From an uncultured Pelagibacteraceae bacterium (GTDB taxonomy: Bacteria > Pseudomonadota > Alphaproteobacteria > Pelagibacterales > Pelagibacteraceae), in assembly GCA_902573425.1 (NCBI GenBank), contig CACGJO010000001.1, positions 248,001 through 312,000 on the forward strand: a stretch of DNA of 64,000 nucleotides, written 5' to 3'. The notes beneath the pieces were generated by a model that had not been told where the DNA came from, made no database searches, and saw only the letters and a program-made list of their open reading frames with translations. The position numbers and the translations under genes were made by a program. This document shows, piece after piece, positions 40,712-49,985 of the stretch (the stretch's first letter is position 1; every line of letters starts with the position of its first letter).

Positions 40712-41921
40712 CAAAAGAATTAATTTAGATCTTAAAAGGATCAAGAAAGTTTTGTCTATACTTCATGATCCTCAAGATAAACTTAACAATGTAATCAATG
40801 TTATAGGTAGCGATGGTAAAAATAGTTTCTTAACATCATTAAAATACTTTCTTGAGGCAGATGATAAAAAAGTAAATACTTTTACCAGTCCTCATTTGTA
40901 CGATGTAAGATCAAGAATTTGGTTGGGGAATCGGTTTATTTCACTCGCTGAAATAAAAAAATATAAGAAAATTATTGAAAAAACAAAACAAAGGCTCACT
41001 TTATTTGAATTACTTACTTGTATATATGTTTTGGCTGCAACTAAAACAGATTCCAACTCCTTTAATCTAGTTGAGGCTGGATTATTTTTTAGAAAGGACA
41101 GTACAAATCTATGGCAATCCCCTTTAGCTCAAATCTGTACACAAATAAATAAGCAACATACTGAATGGATTAAGCCGAAAAGTATAAAAGAAATATGTAA
41201 ACAAAAAGTAGGTTATTTAAGTGAAAATACTACTATTTATACTGGTAAGCAAAAACCAAAAACTTCAAGAATAATAAAAAAAATTTTACAAAAGAACTCA
41301 AGTAATAAAAAATATTATGGTTCGTGGAGTATTATAACTAAAAATAATAAAAAATTTTATAAGGATCAAAAAAATTTAATCCCACTGAATTCCAAAAATA
41401 TTCATTCTGATGGTTTATGGGAAAATGTTGGTTTGGCCATTAAAGTAGCTATTGATCTAGGAATAAATGTAAAAAAAATAAAGCAAACAATTAAAAAAAT
41501 TAGATTTGAAGGTCGTTGTCAATTTGTAAGAGGTAAATTGACAAAAAAACTCTATAAAACTGAAAAGTTATTAATTGATACTTGTCATAGTGACGAGTCT
41601 ACCAAAAATTTAGCAAGGTATTTGAGAAAATTTAAATTACCTGTTTATGGTATATGTGGAATTTTAAAAAATAAAAATCCCGACAAATTAATAAAAAATT
41701 TTAAAGGAATTTTCACAAAGATAGTCACTTTTAAAATTCCAGAAGAATCAAGTGCTTTAAGCTCATTTGATTTAAAAAAAATTTCCGTAAAGCAAGGTTT
41801 TAAAACGGTTGAAGCTAAAAATATTAAAGATGCAATAAAGATACTCTCGTCCAAAGAAAAAAAAATTATTGTACTTTGGGGTAGTACATACGGTGCGGGA
41901 AACGCTTTGAGTTTAAATTAA
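40665..41921 (+). CDS. folC: Folylpolyglutamate synthase family protein (FolC), degenerate motifs
   Basis: This is a 418-residue Mur-ligase-fold protein in the usual folC place after accD. FolC adds glutamates to folate and may also act as dihydrofolate synthase. The P-loop, usually GTNGKGS, reads GSDGKNS (residues 48-54), and the VEAGLFFRKDSTN segment replaces GLGGRLDATN. The LTTIGLDH region keeps only QHTEW, and DxAHNP reads DTCHSDES. TSPHL is intact. It starts 47 bases inside accD, which matches the family N-terminus (INLDLKRIKKVL). Activity may be reduced or changed; no second folC is in the window. Confidence 0.8.
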   Translation: MRASKKLYQKLQKQYSKRINLDLKRIKKVLSILHDPQDKLNNVINVIGSDGKNSFLTSLKYFLEADDKKVNTFTSPHLYDVRSRIWLGNRFISLAEIKKYKKIIEKTKQRLTLFELLTCIYVLAATKTDSNSFNLVEAGLFFRKDSTNLWQSPLAQICTQINKQHTEWIKPKSIKEICKQKVGYLSENTTIYTGKQKPKTSRIIKKILQKNSSNKKYYGSWSIITKNNKKFYKDQKNLIPLNSKNIHSDGLWENVGLAIKVAIDLGINVKKIKQTIKKIRFEGRCQFVRGKLTKKLYKTEKLLIDTCHSDESTKNLARYLRKFKLPVYGICGILKNKNPDKLIKNFKGIFTKIVTFKIPEESSALSSFDLKKISVKQGFKTVEAKNIKDAIKILSSKEKKIIVLWGSTYGAGNALSLN

Positions 41922-42238
41922 AGATGTTTGTTTATAAATGCTTCAATATTTGACTGATCAGTTCCGCCAACAAGTGTGTCAACGTGCGAACCATCTTTAT
42001 ATAAAAAGAGAGTTGGAATAGAACGAATAGCATTAGCAGTTGCAAAATTTGGCTGTGAATCTACATCGTGATTTGCTATCACAATTTTATCTGCCATTTT
42101 CTCTGAGATTGTTTCTAAAATTGGATTTATAGCTTTACAGGGCCCACACCAGTCAGCGGTAAATTTAATTAATGTCAACTTACCCTTTGATGCTATTAAT
42201 TCTTTATAATTTTCATCTGTGCTTTTAACTAATGCCAT
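41918..42238 (-). CDS. trxA: Thioredoxin
   Basis: This 106-residue thioredoxin has the active site WCGPC (about residues 31-35) and the cis-proline segment RSIPTLFLYKDG. It provides reducing power to, for example, MsrA and thioredoxin-linked ArsC, both in this window. It is convergent with folC and shares the stop tetramer TTAA. A normal, conserved sequence. Confidence 0.97.
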   Translation of the reverse strand: MALVKSTDENYKELIASKGKLTLIKFTADWCGPCKAINPILETISEKMADKIVIANHDVDSQPNFATANAIRSIPTLFLYKDGSHVDTLVGGTDQSNIEAFINKHL

Positions 42239-42272
42239 ATATGTTAGATAATGTTTTTTTTTTTAATGTCAA

Positions 42273-43691
42273 CTACGCACTAGAGTAAAATTTTTCTAAC
42301 TCTTCAACGTAGACGTTAATCTCCTCCAACATTTTAAGCTTTTCTGTATCTTTATTTTTTTCAAACTTTGCCCTTAAATCATCAATCTCCTTATAAGTTC
42401 TTGGAATTGTGTTCCATTTTTTTTCATCTTCTGTAGAAAGAACTCTTTTTACAATTGTGCTGTGAATTTCATCATAATCCTCTTTTGGTAAAAGGTCTGG
42501 TTTTTCTTGATAAAGCAATTTTTTTCCAAAATAGTGAAAGCGTTTATCTTTAAATTTATTTAAGTACGACAATTTTTTATTCCAGTCTGCTTCGTGAAAA
42601 CCGCTTAATATACGGTTATCCTCTGGTGGTGGAAAATTATATAAGCTCTCCTCTTCACAAATATCCTCTTGCGATTTAGTTTCTGTTTTTTCTTGAGCTT
42701 CATCTCGTAATATTAATTCTACCTTGTCAGCAAACTTTTTGTTCTTTTTAATAATTTCTGCTCTTTCCTTTAATTTGTTTATCCCTATCATTTTATATTC
42801 TTCAAAATGATCTATATATGATGGATTCATTACAATTGGATGTTTGTTGTGACGGCATGTTCTTAAAATCTTTGGTGGTTTTTTCAACTCCTCTTTTAAA
42901 ACCTGTATTGGCATATCTATATAAATATTCGGATCATGCTTTAAATCAAATGTCTTTGGCCATTGATATACTGGATGCTGACAAACAAAAGTTTGAACAA
43001 ATGGAACTACTTTGCCATAGTAAAATTCATTTGAACAAAAAAGTTTTTCATTTTTAATTATTTTGAGACTCTCTTCTTTATTAGATGTTAAGAGGCTGCT
43101 TTTCCAAACGCTAGGAGATTTTTTTTTTATTATTCTTGCAATTTCTAAGGTTGCGCTGCAATCACCCACAGCTGTATGAGCCGCATGATCTATGCCATTT
43201 AGTGGAGCCATAGTATCAAGTTTGTACTCTAGGTTCCCTTTTTTATTAGTAGCATTTTTTAAAGTATTTGGGTAATAGAGATTTGCTGCTCTAGCTAAAT
43301 TAAGTAAATCTCCCTCGTTATTACCATTTGTTGTTGAATTAAATGGATATTCTAAATTTTGAAACAAAGTATTTCTTAAAAAAATTTGATCAAACTCAAT
43401 ATTATTCCAGCCAATAAATGTAACTTTACCCCAACCTTTTAATTTTTCAACAAACTGTCTAATCATTTCATAATGAGAAAGATTTGTTGTTTTTAGTTTT
43501 TTTGGTGATGTATTAGTAACGATAAGAGCCATCGCTTCAGGTATAATTCCTGGTGATAGCCTTGATCTGGATTCGAACCTGTCTAATTCATTAAGATCGT
43601 CGTCTGTTAGTATTGCTCCAATTTCAATGATTTGTCCCCACTGTTTATTTGATGAACTAGTTTCGAAATCATAAAATACAAAATTTGACAT
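42273..43691 (-). CDS. sbcB: Exodeoxyribonuclease I
   Basis: ExoI digests single-stranded DNA 3'-5' in mismatch repair and recombination. The 472-residue protein has the DEDD Exo I motif FYDFETSS at residues 6-13, the segment FIGWNNIEFDQIFLRNTLF (Exo II) and HTAVGDCSATLEIARI (Exo III). The SH3-like and C-terminal helical parts follow. It is 14 bases downstream of rmuC, another DNA-processing gene. Confidence 0.93.
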   Translation of the reverse strand: MSNFVFYDFETSSSNKQWGQIIEIGAILTDDDLNELDRFESRSRLSPGIIPEAMALIVTNTSPKKLKTTNLSHYEMIRQFVEKLKGWGKVTFIGWNNIEFDQIFLRNTLFQNLEYPFNSTTNGNNEGDLLNLARAANLYYPNTLKNATNKKGNLEYKLDTMAPLNGIDHAAHTAVGDCSATLEIARIIKKKSPSVWKSSLLTSNKEESLKIIKNEKLFCSNEFYYGKVVPFVQTFVCQHPVYQWPKTFDLKHDPNIYIDMPIQVLKEELKKPPKILRTCRHNKHPIVMNPSYIDHFEEYKMIGINKLKERAEIIKKNKKFADKVELILRDEAQEKTETKSQEDICEEESLYNFPPPEDNRILSGFHEADWNKKLSYLNKFKDKRFHYFGKKLLYQEKPDLLPKEDYDEIHSTIVKRVLSTEDEKKWNTIPRTYKEIDDLRAKFEKNKDTEKLKMLEEINVYVEELEKFYSSA

Positions 43692-43705
43692 TATAAGAAA
43701 TTTAT

Positions 43706-44737
43706 TTACTTGAAAACTTTAATTTTATCAGAATTTTCTTCGACTGTCTCTTTTACTGTTCCAGGATCTTTAATATTATTCAGAGTATTCATTATGGATC
43801 GAGCATCTCTACCAAAACTATCGGTTGAGGTCATGGCTTGATCTAGCTTTTTTCTTAAATCAATAATACCATCAAAATGTTTTTCAAATCTTCTCGAGAT
43901 TAGTTTTAGATCACTATAAATTTGTGTCGCATGCTTTTGAACTTTGAGAGTCTGAAACCCTAAATGATATGACTGCAAAAGTGCTGATAATGTATTAGGA
44001 CCAGCTATTGTAACTTTGTATTTAGATCTGAGTTCCTCAAGCAAAAGTTCTTTAGTTTTTGGGTCTCTGTAACTTGAAAGTTCAGCAAATAATCCTTCGG
44101 TTGGAGCATACACAATTGCAAAATCAGTTGTTTTTGGTGGCGCAATATATTTTGAACTTACAGATTTAGCTTTGTTTCTAAAAGCTGATGCTAAATCTTT
44201 TCTAGCTTCCGCTAATGCTTCTTTATCTTTAGCTTGGTAAGCATTGTCTATCTCTTTAAATTTTTCTATTGGCCAATGGCTATCGACCGGTACAAGAACA
44301 TCTTGAAGTTTAATTGCGAATTCTACGGTGTCTCCAGTTTCCTCAGGTTTCATTTTTACATTTTCGATAAATTGAGTTGCTGGCAATAGATCTTTCAATA
44401 ATGAGGCTAAAGAGAATTCTGCAAGAACTCCGTATTGTTTAACGCCGGCAAGAATTCTGCTAAAATTATCTTGGCTTTTATTTAAAGCTTCTACTTGTTT
44501 GTTGAATACCCCAACCTTCTCGTCTACTCGTGTTAAAGCACCAGTCATATCTTTTGCAATATCCTTGGACATGTGTCCAAAAGATTGACTGAAACTATCT
44601 TTAAAAGAATTGAATTCATTTTTAAATGTCAGAGCAGGATCTTCTGTTTTTTGTTGTTTGTTACGCAATAAGAAAAGTATTGTGATAATATTTAAAATCA
44701 ATAAAACAACCACAAGTGTAATAAGTAATATATCCAT
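43706..44737 (-). CDS. rmuC: RmuC family DNA recombination protein
   Basis: RmuC limits inversions and DNA rearrangements and carries a predicted nuclease-like core. The 343-residue protein has an N-terminal membrane helix (about residues 2-24), a coiled coil, and the core starting GVLAEFSLASLLKDLL with VPVDSHWPIE and DFAIVYAPTEGLFAEL. E. coli RmuC is about 475 residues, so this is a compact version. It is followed by sbcB. Confidence 0.93.
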   Translation of the reverse strand: MDILLITLVVVLLILNIITILFLLRNKQQKTEDPALTFKNEFNSFKDSFSQSFGHMSKDIAKDMTGALTRVDEKVGVFNKQVEALNKSQDNFSRILAGVKQYGVLAEFSLASLLKDLLPATQFIENVKMKPEETGDTVEFAIKLQDVLVPVDSHWPIEKFKEIDNAYQAKDKEALAEARKDLASAFRNKAKSVSSKYIAPPKTTDFAIVYAPTEGLFAELSSYRDPKTKELLLEELRSKYKVTIAGPNTLSALLQSYHLGFQTLKVQKHATQIYSDLKLISRRFEKHFDGIIDLRKKLDQAMTSTDSFGRDARSIMNTLNNIKDPGTVKETVEENSDKIKVFK

Positions 44738-44796
44738 TAATTTATATATACGGTGTATTTGCCAAATTACAAATTTTAATTTAAATAATGTAAATC

Positions 44797-45414
44797 ATGA
44801 GATTTTTTGCATATTTTTTGTTCGCGTTTTTAGTTTTTACTACCACCAACTCAAAAGAATTCCGAATCGATTTCAGTGATGAAGGTATGAAATTATTAAA
44901 AAAAAGAGGATTTGGAAAAAAGACAATTTACACTAATGGTAAAGACGATAAAGGCTGGTATTTAAAAGCTGAAGCTAATGATACCGCTACTGGTCTTGGC
45001 ATGGAAATAGACAAAAATCTACTCGAGGAAATGCCTTTTTTAAATATTACATTTAAAATTGAAAAAGATTTTACAAATATTGATCAAAAGACTAAAGATG
45101 GTCATGATTGGGCAGCTAGAGTTATGGTTGGTCATGGAAAAAAAATTGGCGCTAAATTAGTAAGTTTGGCTCATTCATCATTTTTAGCGGAGGGTTTTCT
45201 TCAACAAAGTCCTTGGACAAAAGGAAGCAGAGATTATGTTATTTCAAATGACAAAAGTGGTGAATGGCATACAAGAAAGATAAATATAAAGGATTTGCTT
45301 GAGGAAACTCATGGAATTTCTTTTACAAACTTTATTGCTATATTTTCTGACTCTAATAACTCAAAACAAAAAATTATTGCATATTACCGAGATATCTATT
45401 TTAGTAGTGAGTAA
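44797..45414 (+). CDS. DUF3047 family secreted protein
   Basis: This 205-residue protein has a signal peptide (about residues 1-19, ending TTNS). It has a beta-rich domain matching the DUF3047 pattern (WYLKAEANDTATGLGMEI, AARVMVGHG and a final YYRDIYFSS). Function is unknown for the family. The stop overlaps the start of a TauD-like dioxygenase by one base (TAATG), and further small envelope genes follow, so it probably works at the cell envelope with them. Confidence 0.75.
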   Translation: MRFFAYFLFAFLVFTTTNSKEFRIDFSDEGMKLLKKRGFGKKTIYTNGKDDKGWYLKAEANDTATGLGMEIDKNLLEEMPFLNITFKIEKDFTNIDQKTKDGHDWAARVMVGHGKKIGAKLVSLAHSSFLAEGFLQQSPWTKGSRDYVISNDKSGEWHTRKINIKDLLEETHGISFTNFIAIFSDSNNSKQKIIAYYRDIYFSSE

Positions 45415-46211
45415 TGAACATAAAAGTAGAGTCATTTAAAAACAATGTTGGCGCATCAATTTCTTGCGATCTTAAGTTGGTAGACTCAAAAATTATTGTT
45501 CAAATTAAAGAAACACTTAATAAGTATGGTTTTGTTTGCTTCAGAAATCAAAATTTAGAACCAGGAGAATATTTAAAATTTGCAGAACAATTGGGTAAAA
45601 TTAAAGAATACCCGATGTTAAAAGACTTAGAAAACTATAGAGGCATTACCGTTGTTGAAAGAAAAGAAGGTGATAAAGGAAAGTCTTATGGTGAAGGGTG
45701 GCACACAGATAGTAGTTATTTAGAAAAAACACCAAAATACACTTGTCTCATGGGTAAAATAGTTAAAAGAGATCAAGGTCAAACACTTTTCGCCTCACAA
45801 TTATCATCCTATGAAGCTTTAGATCAAGAAACTAAGGATAAAATTCAAAATCTTGTAGGTATATTTAGTTCAGCAGGACCGATATCTGTAACAAGGCTTG
45901 AGCGAGAAGCTGAAAGAGGAACTGGAAAGTCAAAAGATTTTATAGCTGAACATCCAATTGTAAAAAAAGTCGGGACTAGAAAAGCACTTTATCTAAGTCC
46001 AGGTCATACAATTGCCATAAAAAACTTAAGTGAGGAGAGTTCTAAAAAACTTTTAAAATTTTTATTCAACCACCAAACGAAAAAAGAGTTTCAAAATAGC
46101 TTTTTTTGGGAAAAAAATACTATTGTTATTTGGGATAACCATTCTGTCATTCACTCTGCTACCCCTTTTCAAGGAAGAAGAATGATGCATAGAATTATTT
46201 TAGACGCATAA
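45414..46211 (+). CDS. TauD/TfdA family Fe(II)/2-oxoglutarate dioxygenase
   Basis: This 265-residue enzyme has the iron ligands in GWHTDSSYLEKTP (HxD, about residue 98) and IWDNHSVIHSATPF (distal His about 246), and the 2-oxoglutarate arginine in MMHRI. Members hydroxylate taurine, carnitine-pathway compounds, aromatics or other small molecules, and the substrate cannot be read from sequence. The preceding gene is a DUF3047 protein with a 1-base overlap. Confidence 0.87.
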   Translation: MNIKVESFKNNVGASISCDLKLVDSKIIVQIKETLNKYGFVCFRNQNLEPGEYLKFAEQLGKIKEYPMLKDLENYRGITVVERKEGDKGKSYGEGWHTDSSYLEKTPKYTCLMGKIVKRDQGQTLFASQLSSYEALDQETKDKIQNLVGIFSSAGPISVTRLEREAERGTGKSKDFIAEHPIVKKVGTRKALYLSPGHTIAIKNLSEESSKKLLKFLFNHQTKKEFQNSFFWEKNTIVIWDNHSVIHSATPFQGRRMMHRIILDA

Positions 46212-46265
46212 AAAAAACAAAATTCGGCCCCTCTTAAAACAAAAATAATATTTAAATCTTTAAAT

Positions 46266-46478
46266 ATGAAAAATATTATAATCGTTTTAATATGTGGATT
46301 GTTTCTAGCAAACTGTAGTAACCGTTACGTTTTGGGCACAAAGTGTACAAATCCCGATAAGTTAACTGGTGCTTACGAAAAATCATTCATATGGTCTGTA
46401 GATAGAACTATGAATGATGACGCTTTTGGAAAAAGAATTTCAAAAGAAAACTGTCCTAAAGAAGCTAAAAAATCTTAA
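46266..46478 (+). CDS. Small putative lipoprotein
   Basis: This 70-residue protein has a short signal sequence and a lipobox LANC, so residues 17 onward would be a lipid-anchored periplasmic peptide with two further cysteines. No family recognised. It lies in the DUF3047/TauD/metallo-hydrolase group on the same strand. Confidence 0.6.
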   Translation: MKNIIIVLICGLFLANCSNRYVLGTKCTNPDKLTGAYEKSFIWSVDRTMNDDAFGKRISKENCPKEAKKS

Positions 46479-46498
46479 TTAAGCACAGTTTTTAAAAG

Positions 46499-46600
46499 AT
46501 GATAACTATTGGTCTTTTACTGCTTGGATGTGTCGCATTTCTGGTGTCTTTTTTAATCGTGAATTTCAAATCAAAACACGATAAAGAAGACACCGAATGA
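46499..46600 (+). CDS. 33-residue single-pass membrane microprotein
   Basis: The frame MITIGLLLLGCVAFLVSFL continues to a charged tail (KSKHDKEDTE). It is one hydrophobic helix of about 20 residues followed by a soluble end. Its stop overlaps the start of the next gene as ATGA, which is the main support that it is translated. There is no strong ribosome-binding site. Function unknown. Confidence 0.5.
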   Translation: MITIGLLLLGCVAFLVSFLIVNFKSKHDKEDTE

Positions 46601-47679
46601 TAAAATATTACCTATTTATACTTCTCTTTTTTTCTTTTAATAGTTTAAGCGCAATGGATAAAAAACCATACCATCATATTTATAAAGATGGAAAACTACA
46701 TGCTTTTAGAAACTTGGAGGGAGGTCCAAAAAGAGATCCCAATTTTAAGTGGGATTGGAAAGTTTTTAGAGAAGAAAAAAAGAAACTTAAAATTGATTAT
46801 CCACCTGAACACGTTATTGATAAACAATTAGTTTTAAAAAATCTTGATAAACATAAATCCGACTCGTATGTTATGTGGCTTGATCACGCGAGCTTCATAA
46901 TTAAGCTTGGGGACACCACAATTATTACCGATCCTGTTTTTGAAAAAAATTATGGACCTATGATATTTGGTCCCAAAAAATTTATAGATTCTCCGTTAAC
47001 TCTTAAAGAAATTCCTAAAATAAATTTATTTTTATTAACTCATAATCATTATGATCATATGAGTATACGTACAATAAAAAATTTTCCTTATAAGAATGCC
47101 AAAGTCCTTGTCCCTCTAAAACTTGGAAAATATTTCACCAGAAATGGATATAAGAAAGATACTGTAAGAGAAATGGATTGGTTTGATAAAGTTAAAATTA
47201 ATGATGAAATCTCAGTTACAATGCTTCCAAGCCAACATTGGTCAAAGAGATGGATTTGGGGAGATGGAAATAATAATAGAACTCTTTGGGGGAGTTTTTT
47301 AATCGAATACAAAGGTAAAAAAATCTTTTTTGCATGTGATACCGGACCAGCACCTTTTTATAAAGATTTAGGTAAAAAATATGGTCCGATTGATTTGGGG
47401 TTTGGAAATTTGGGCGCCTACAATTTCTATCCAATTGTTCCTGTCAAAGATAAATCTACAGCTCATGCAAATCCTGAAGAGCTTTTGTCATTAATGAAAG
47501 ATTTAAGGGTAAAAAAGGTTATTGGAATGCATTGGGGTACGGCAATCTTGAGTTTAGAACCAATCTGGGAGCCTCCAGTAAGATTTAAAGCTAATGCTGA
47601 AAAATTTGGATATAAAAAAGAGGATGCCGTTATATTTAAAATTGGTGAAATTAAAAAACTAGACGATCTTATTAACTAG
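46597..47679 (+). CDS. Secreted metallo-beta-lactamase-fold hydrolase (NAPE-PLD-like)
   Basis: This 360-residue protein has a signal peptide (about residues 1-20) and the MBL metal motif LTHNHYDHMS (about residue 148). Further ligands lie in LPSQHWSKR and FACDTG, and the late histidine is in IGMHWG. The sequence type resembles N-acylphosphatidylethanolamine phospholipase D-like and UlaG-like enzymes. A periplasmic or envelope-lipid role is possible, and the nearby cfa gene fits a lipid theme, but the substrate is unknown. It overlaps the convergent coiled-coil gene by eight bases. Confidence 0.83.
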   Translation: MIKYYLFILLFFSFNSLSAMDKKPYHHIYKDGKLHAFRNLEGGPKRDPNFKWDWKVFREEKKKLKIDYPPEHVIDKQLVLKNLDKHKSDSYVMWLDHASFIIKLGDTTIITDPVFEKNYGPMIFGPKKFIDSPLTLKEIPKINLFLLTHNHYDHMSIRTIKNFPYKNAKVLVPLKLGKYFTRNGYKKDTVREMDWFDKVKINDEISVTMLPSQHWSKRWIWGDGNNNRTLWGSFLIEYKGKKIFFACDTGPAPFYKDLGKKYGPIDLGFGNLGAYNFYPIVPVKDKSTAHANPEELLSLMKDLRVKKVIGMHWGTAILSLEPIWEPPVRFKANAEKFGYKKEDAVIFKIGEIKKLDDLIN

Positions 47680-48761
47680 CTTTTTTTAGTTGTTGTCTGA
47701 TTCTTTCTAAATATAAAATAAGACTGTCCGTTAAATCATCTCCAAATTTAAATATAGCAGATCTACTGTACTCTCTTGTTTCACTTTTAATTTTATCTTC
47801 AACTATAATTTCTTTTTTTGAGTCTTGATCTTTTACATAAATTAAAATTAAAAAATTTTCGTTTTGCTCTTGATCTTCTCTAATAATAATTTCTGATTGT
47901 TCGTAAACCAAATTTATAACTCTTATTAGGTCAGCATTTTTCGGCAAATATCTTTTATTAATTTGATAAACAAGTGAATTACAACTTCTTGAGAAACTCT
48001 CTAAACTAGTTTCTATTAACTCTCTTTTTTCAATATATTCTTTTTCCTTTTGTCTAATTTCTGTAACTGAAGCTTGGTCTGATAAAGTTACGCCTAGTTC
48101 TTCTACCCTTTTTCTTAAACGTTCATTTCTAAGAGCCTTGTATTTTTCTCTAACCTGGTCAATTCTTTGTTGAAAATCTTTATAGTCTTCTTTTTCTATG
48201 TTTAATGTATATTTTTCAATAGCTTTAATTTCTTCTAATTCCCGTTTTCTAAAACTTTCAAGAATTTTTTCAAGTTTTACTTCCTCTAAAAACTTTCTTT
48301 GCTTTTCTTTTTCTTTTTCTCTAATTGCTTTTTGTTCTTCTTTTAAAAAATTTCTTAATTCTACAGCCCTAACCTTTGCTAATGCTTTTTCTTCATTAAT
48401 TTCTTTTTCTAAAAGAGTTTTTCTTAAATTAGATTGGGCTTTTTTCTTACTTTCATTTTCTTTTTTCAGCTTTTTTTCTATTTGATATTTTCTTGTTTTA
48501 TAAATTTGTACTTTTTTTAAAAAAGGTGATGTAATTTTTTTAAAAAATGAGCCAAAATTAAATTTAAACTTAGGTTTTATGGATTTAAATATTCCTTTAG
48601 ATAATATCTGTTTTGAGGAGATCTTATTAGAATAGGATCTTTTTTTTGGATTTTCTTTTTTTGCTTATAATTTTTCTTTTTTTATAGGTTTTTTTAATAA
48701 TTCTTTTTTTTAATTTTTTGACCTTTTTTTTTGATTTTTTAAATTTTTTTTTTTTTCTCAT
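47672..48761 (-). pseudogene. Lys/Glu-rich coiled-coil protein, frameshifted at an A8 run
   Basis: Two minus-strand frames together make a coherent protein of about 362 residues. Frame one runs from ATG 48761 (MRKKKKFKKSKKKVKK) to a stop at 48627. The second frame is open from about 48664 to the stop at 47672 with no ATG, GTG or TTG before 47947. The join falls in eight As at 48640-48647; one A fewer would fuse them. The protein has a highly basic N-terminus, a long helical Lys/Glu coiled coil (about residues 100-260) and a less charged C-terminal domain. I recognise no family. It could be a recent mutation or be rescued by polymerase slippage. Confidence 0.6.
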
Positions 48762-48787
48762 CTGCTATTTTGAGTAATAGCATTTTC

Positions 48788-49985
48788 TTAAGAGTATATA
48801 TAGCCTCTTGTTCTTGGAGCAATGTTTATATCTTTATCAAGTAGTATCTGAAAATTACATTGATCAGTCCATCTAAATGCGTATTCACATGAGCTCAAAT
48901 AAAATAGCCAAAGTCTGTAGAATTTTTCACTATAACTTTTTAATACTACATCCTTATTTTTAACAAATCTTTTTTTCCATTCCTCTAAGGTAGATGCATA
49001 GTGTATACCTGGTAAGACCTCTAAATCTCCTAATACTAGTTTCGAATTTTCAATTGCAGGCATTAATTCGCTAAAAGATGGTGTGTATCCTGAGGGAAAT
49101 ATAAAAGTTGTTATCCAGGCTTGTGGATCTCTAGGTCCATCCACGCTTCCTATTGTATGCACCAATGCTTTTCCTTGAGGTTCAAGGATATCGTATATTT
49201 TTTTAAAATATGTTTTGTAAAATTTTCTCGTGACGTGCTCAAGCATTCCTTTTGATATAACTTTGGTATACTTATTTTTTGTATCCCTATAATCCTCAAT
49301 ACGAAATTGACAAAGATTGTCCAATTTTTTTTCTCGACAAATCCTTTTAGAAAATTCTAGTTGAACTTTTGATAAAGTTATTCCATCAACTCTTGCTCTG
49401 GTTTTTTCAGCAATAGCGCATGCTAAACCACCAAATCCTGATCCAATATCTAAAACTGTATCTTTGTCAGTAATATTTAATTTTTTTATCATGTGGTTGA
49501 TCATTGACTCTTGGCTGTCTTCAAGAGACATATCCTTTTGTGGCCAATAACCACAACTATATTGAAAATGTTTAGTATCTATAAACATTTTATAAAAGTC
49601 TGCAGACCCAATATCATAATGTGCTGCAACAGCTGCTCTACTACTTTTTCTGGTATTAAAGTTTGTTAAATATCTCCAAGTGCCTCTAATTTTATTTATA
49701 GTTTTAGAAAATCTACTGATATCTTTCCTTCCTATATTTTTCAAAGCTATATCTAATATATCTGAAATAGTTCCGTTTTCGATTACAATATCTCCATCAG
49801 TATAACCTTTGCCAAAATAAAAATCTGGAAACAAAAGCATCTTATATTCAATTGATTTATTTTTTAATTTAAATTTGACAGGAATTTTTTTTTATTGGTT
49901 TTCCTATGATGTAGTTTTTTTTATCCGAAGTTTCTAAAATAAAACCATCTTTTTTAATAATACTGTTTAAAAAAATTTTTAACAT
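48788..49985 (-). pseudogene. cfa: Cyclopropane-fatty-acyl-phospholipid synthase, frameshifted at an A9 run
   Basis: Cfa uses SAM to add a methylene bridge to unsaturated phospholipid acyl chains. The long part (350 residues from 49840) has LDIGSGFGGLACAIAE (SAM site), FRIEDYRD, KGMLEHV and a normal C-terminus. The N-terminus is in another frame from ATG 49985, which overlaps the preceding stop as TAATG, and reads into nine As at 49885-49893. Removing one A gives a continuous ~398-residue Cfa of usual length with the expected FGKGYTDGD region. It could be broken, rescued by slippage, or translated from ATG 49840 without about 48 N-terminal residues. Confidence 0.8.

Noticed and set aside
47672-47947. 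Treating the 91-codon frame from the TTG at 47947 as a complete gene
   Set aside because: The same frame is open for about 240 more codons upstream with continuous coiled-coil character, so it is the C-terminal part of a longer, frameshifted gene.
48198-48485. Plus-strand open frame of 95 codons rich in Ser, Phe and Leu
   Set aside because: It is the complement of the Lys/Glu coiled-coil gene; its composition mirrors that gene and no ribosome-binding site or homology is seen.
48759-48783. ATG at 48783 as the start of the coiled-coil gene
   Set aside because: Its frame hits a stop after 14 codons in the poly-A tract. The ATG at 48761 gives the longer basic N-terminus that joins the main frame with one base change.
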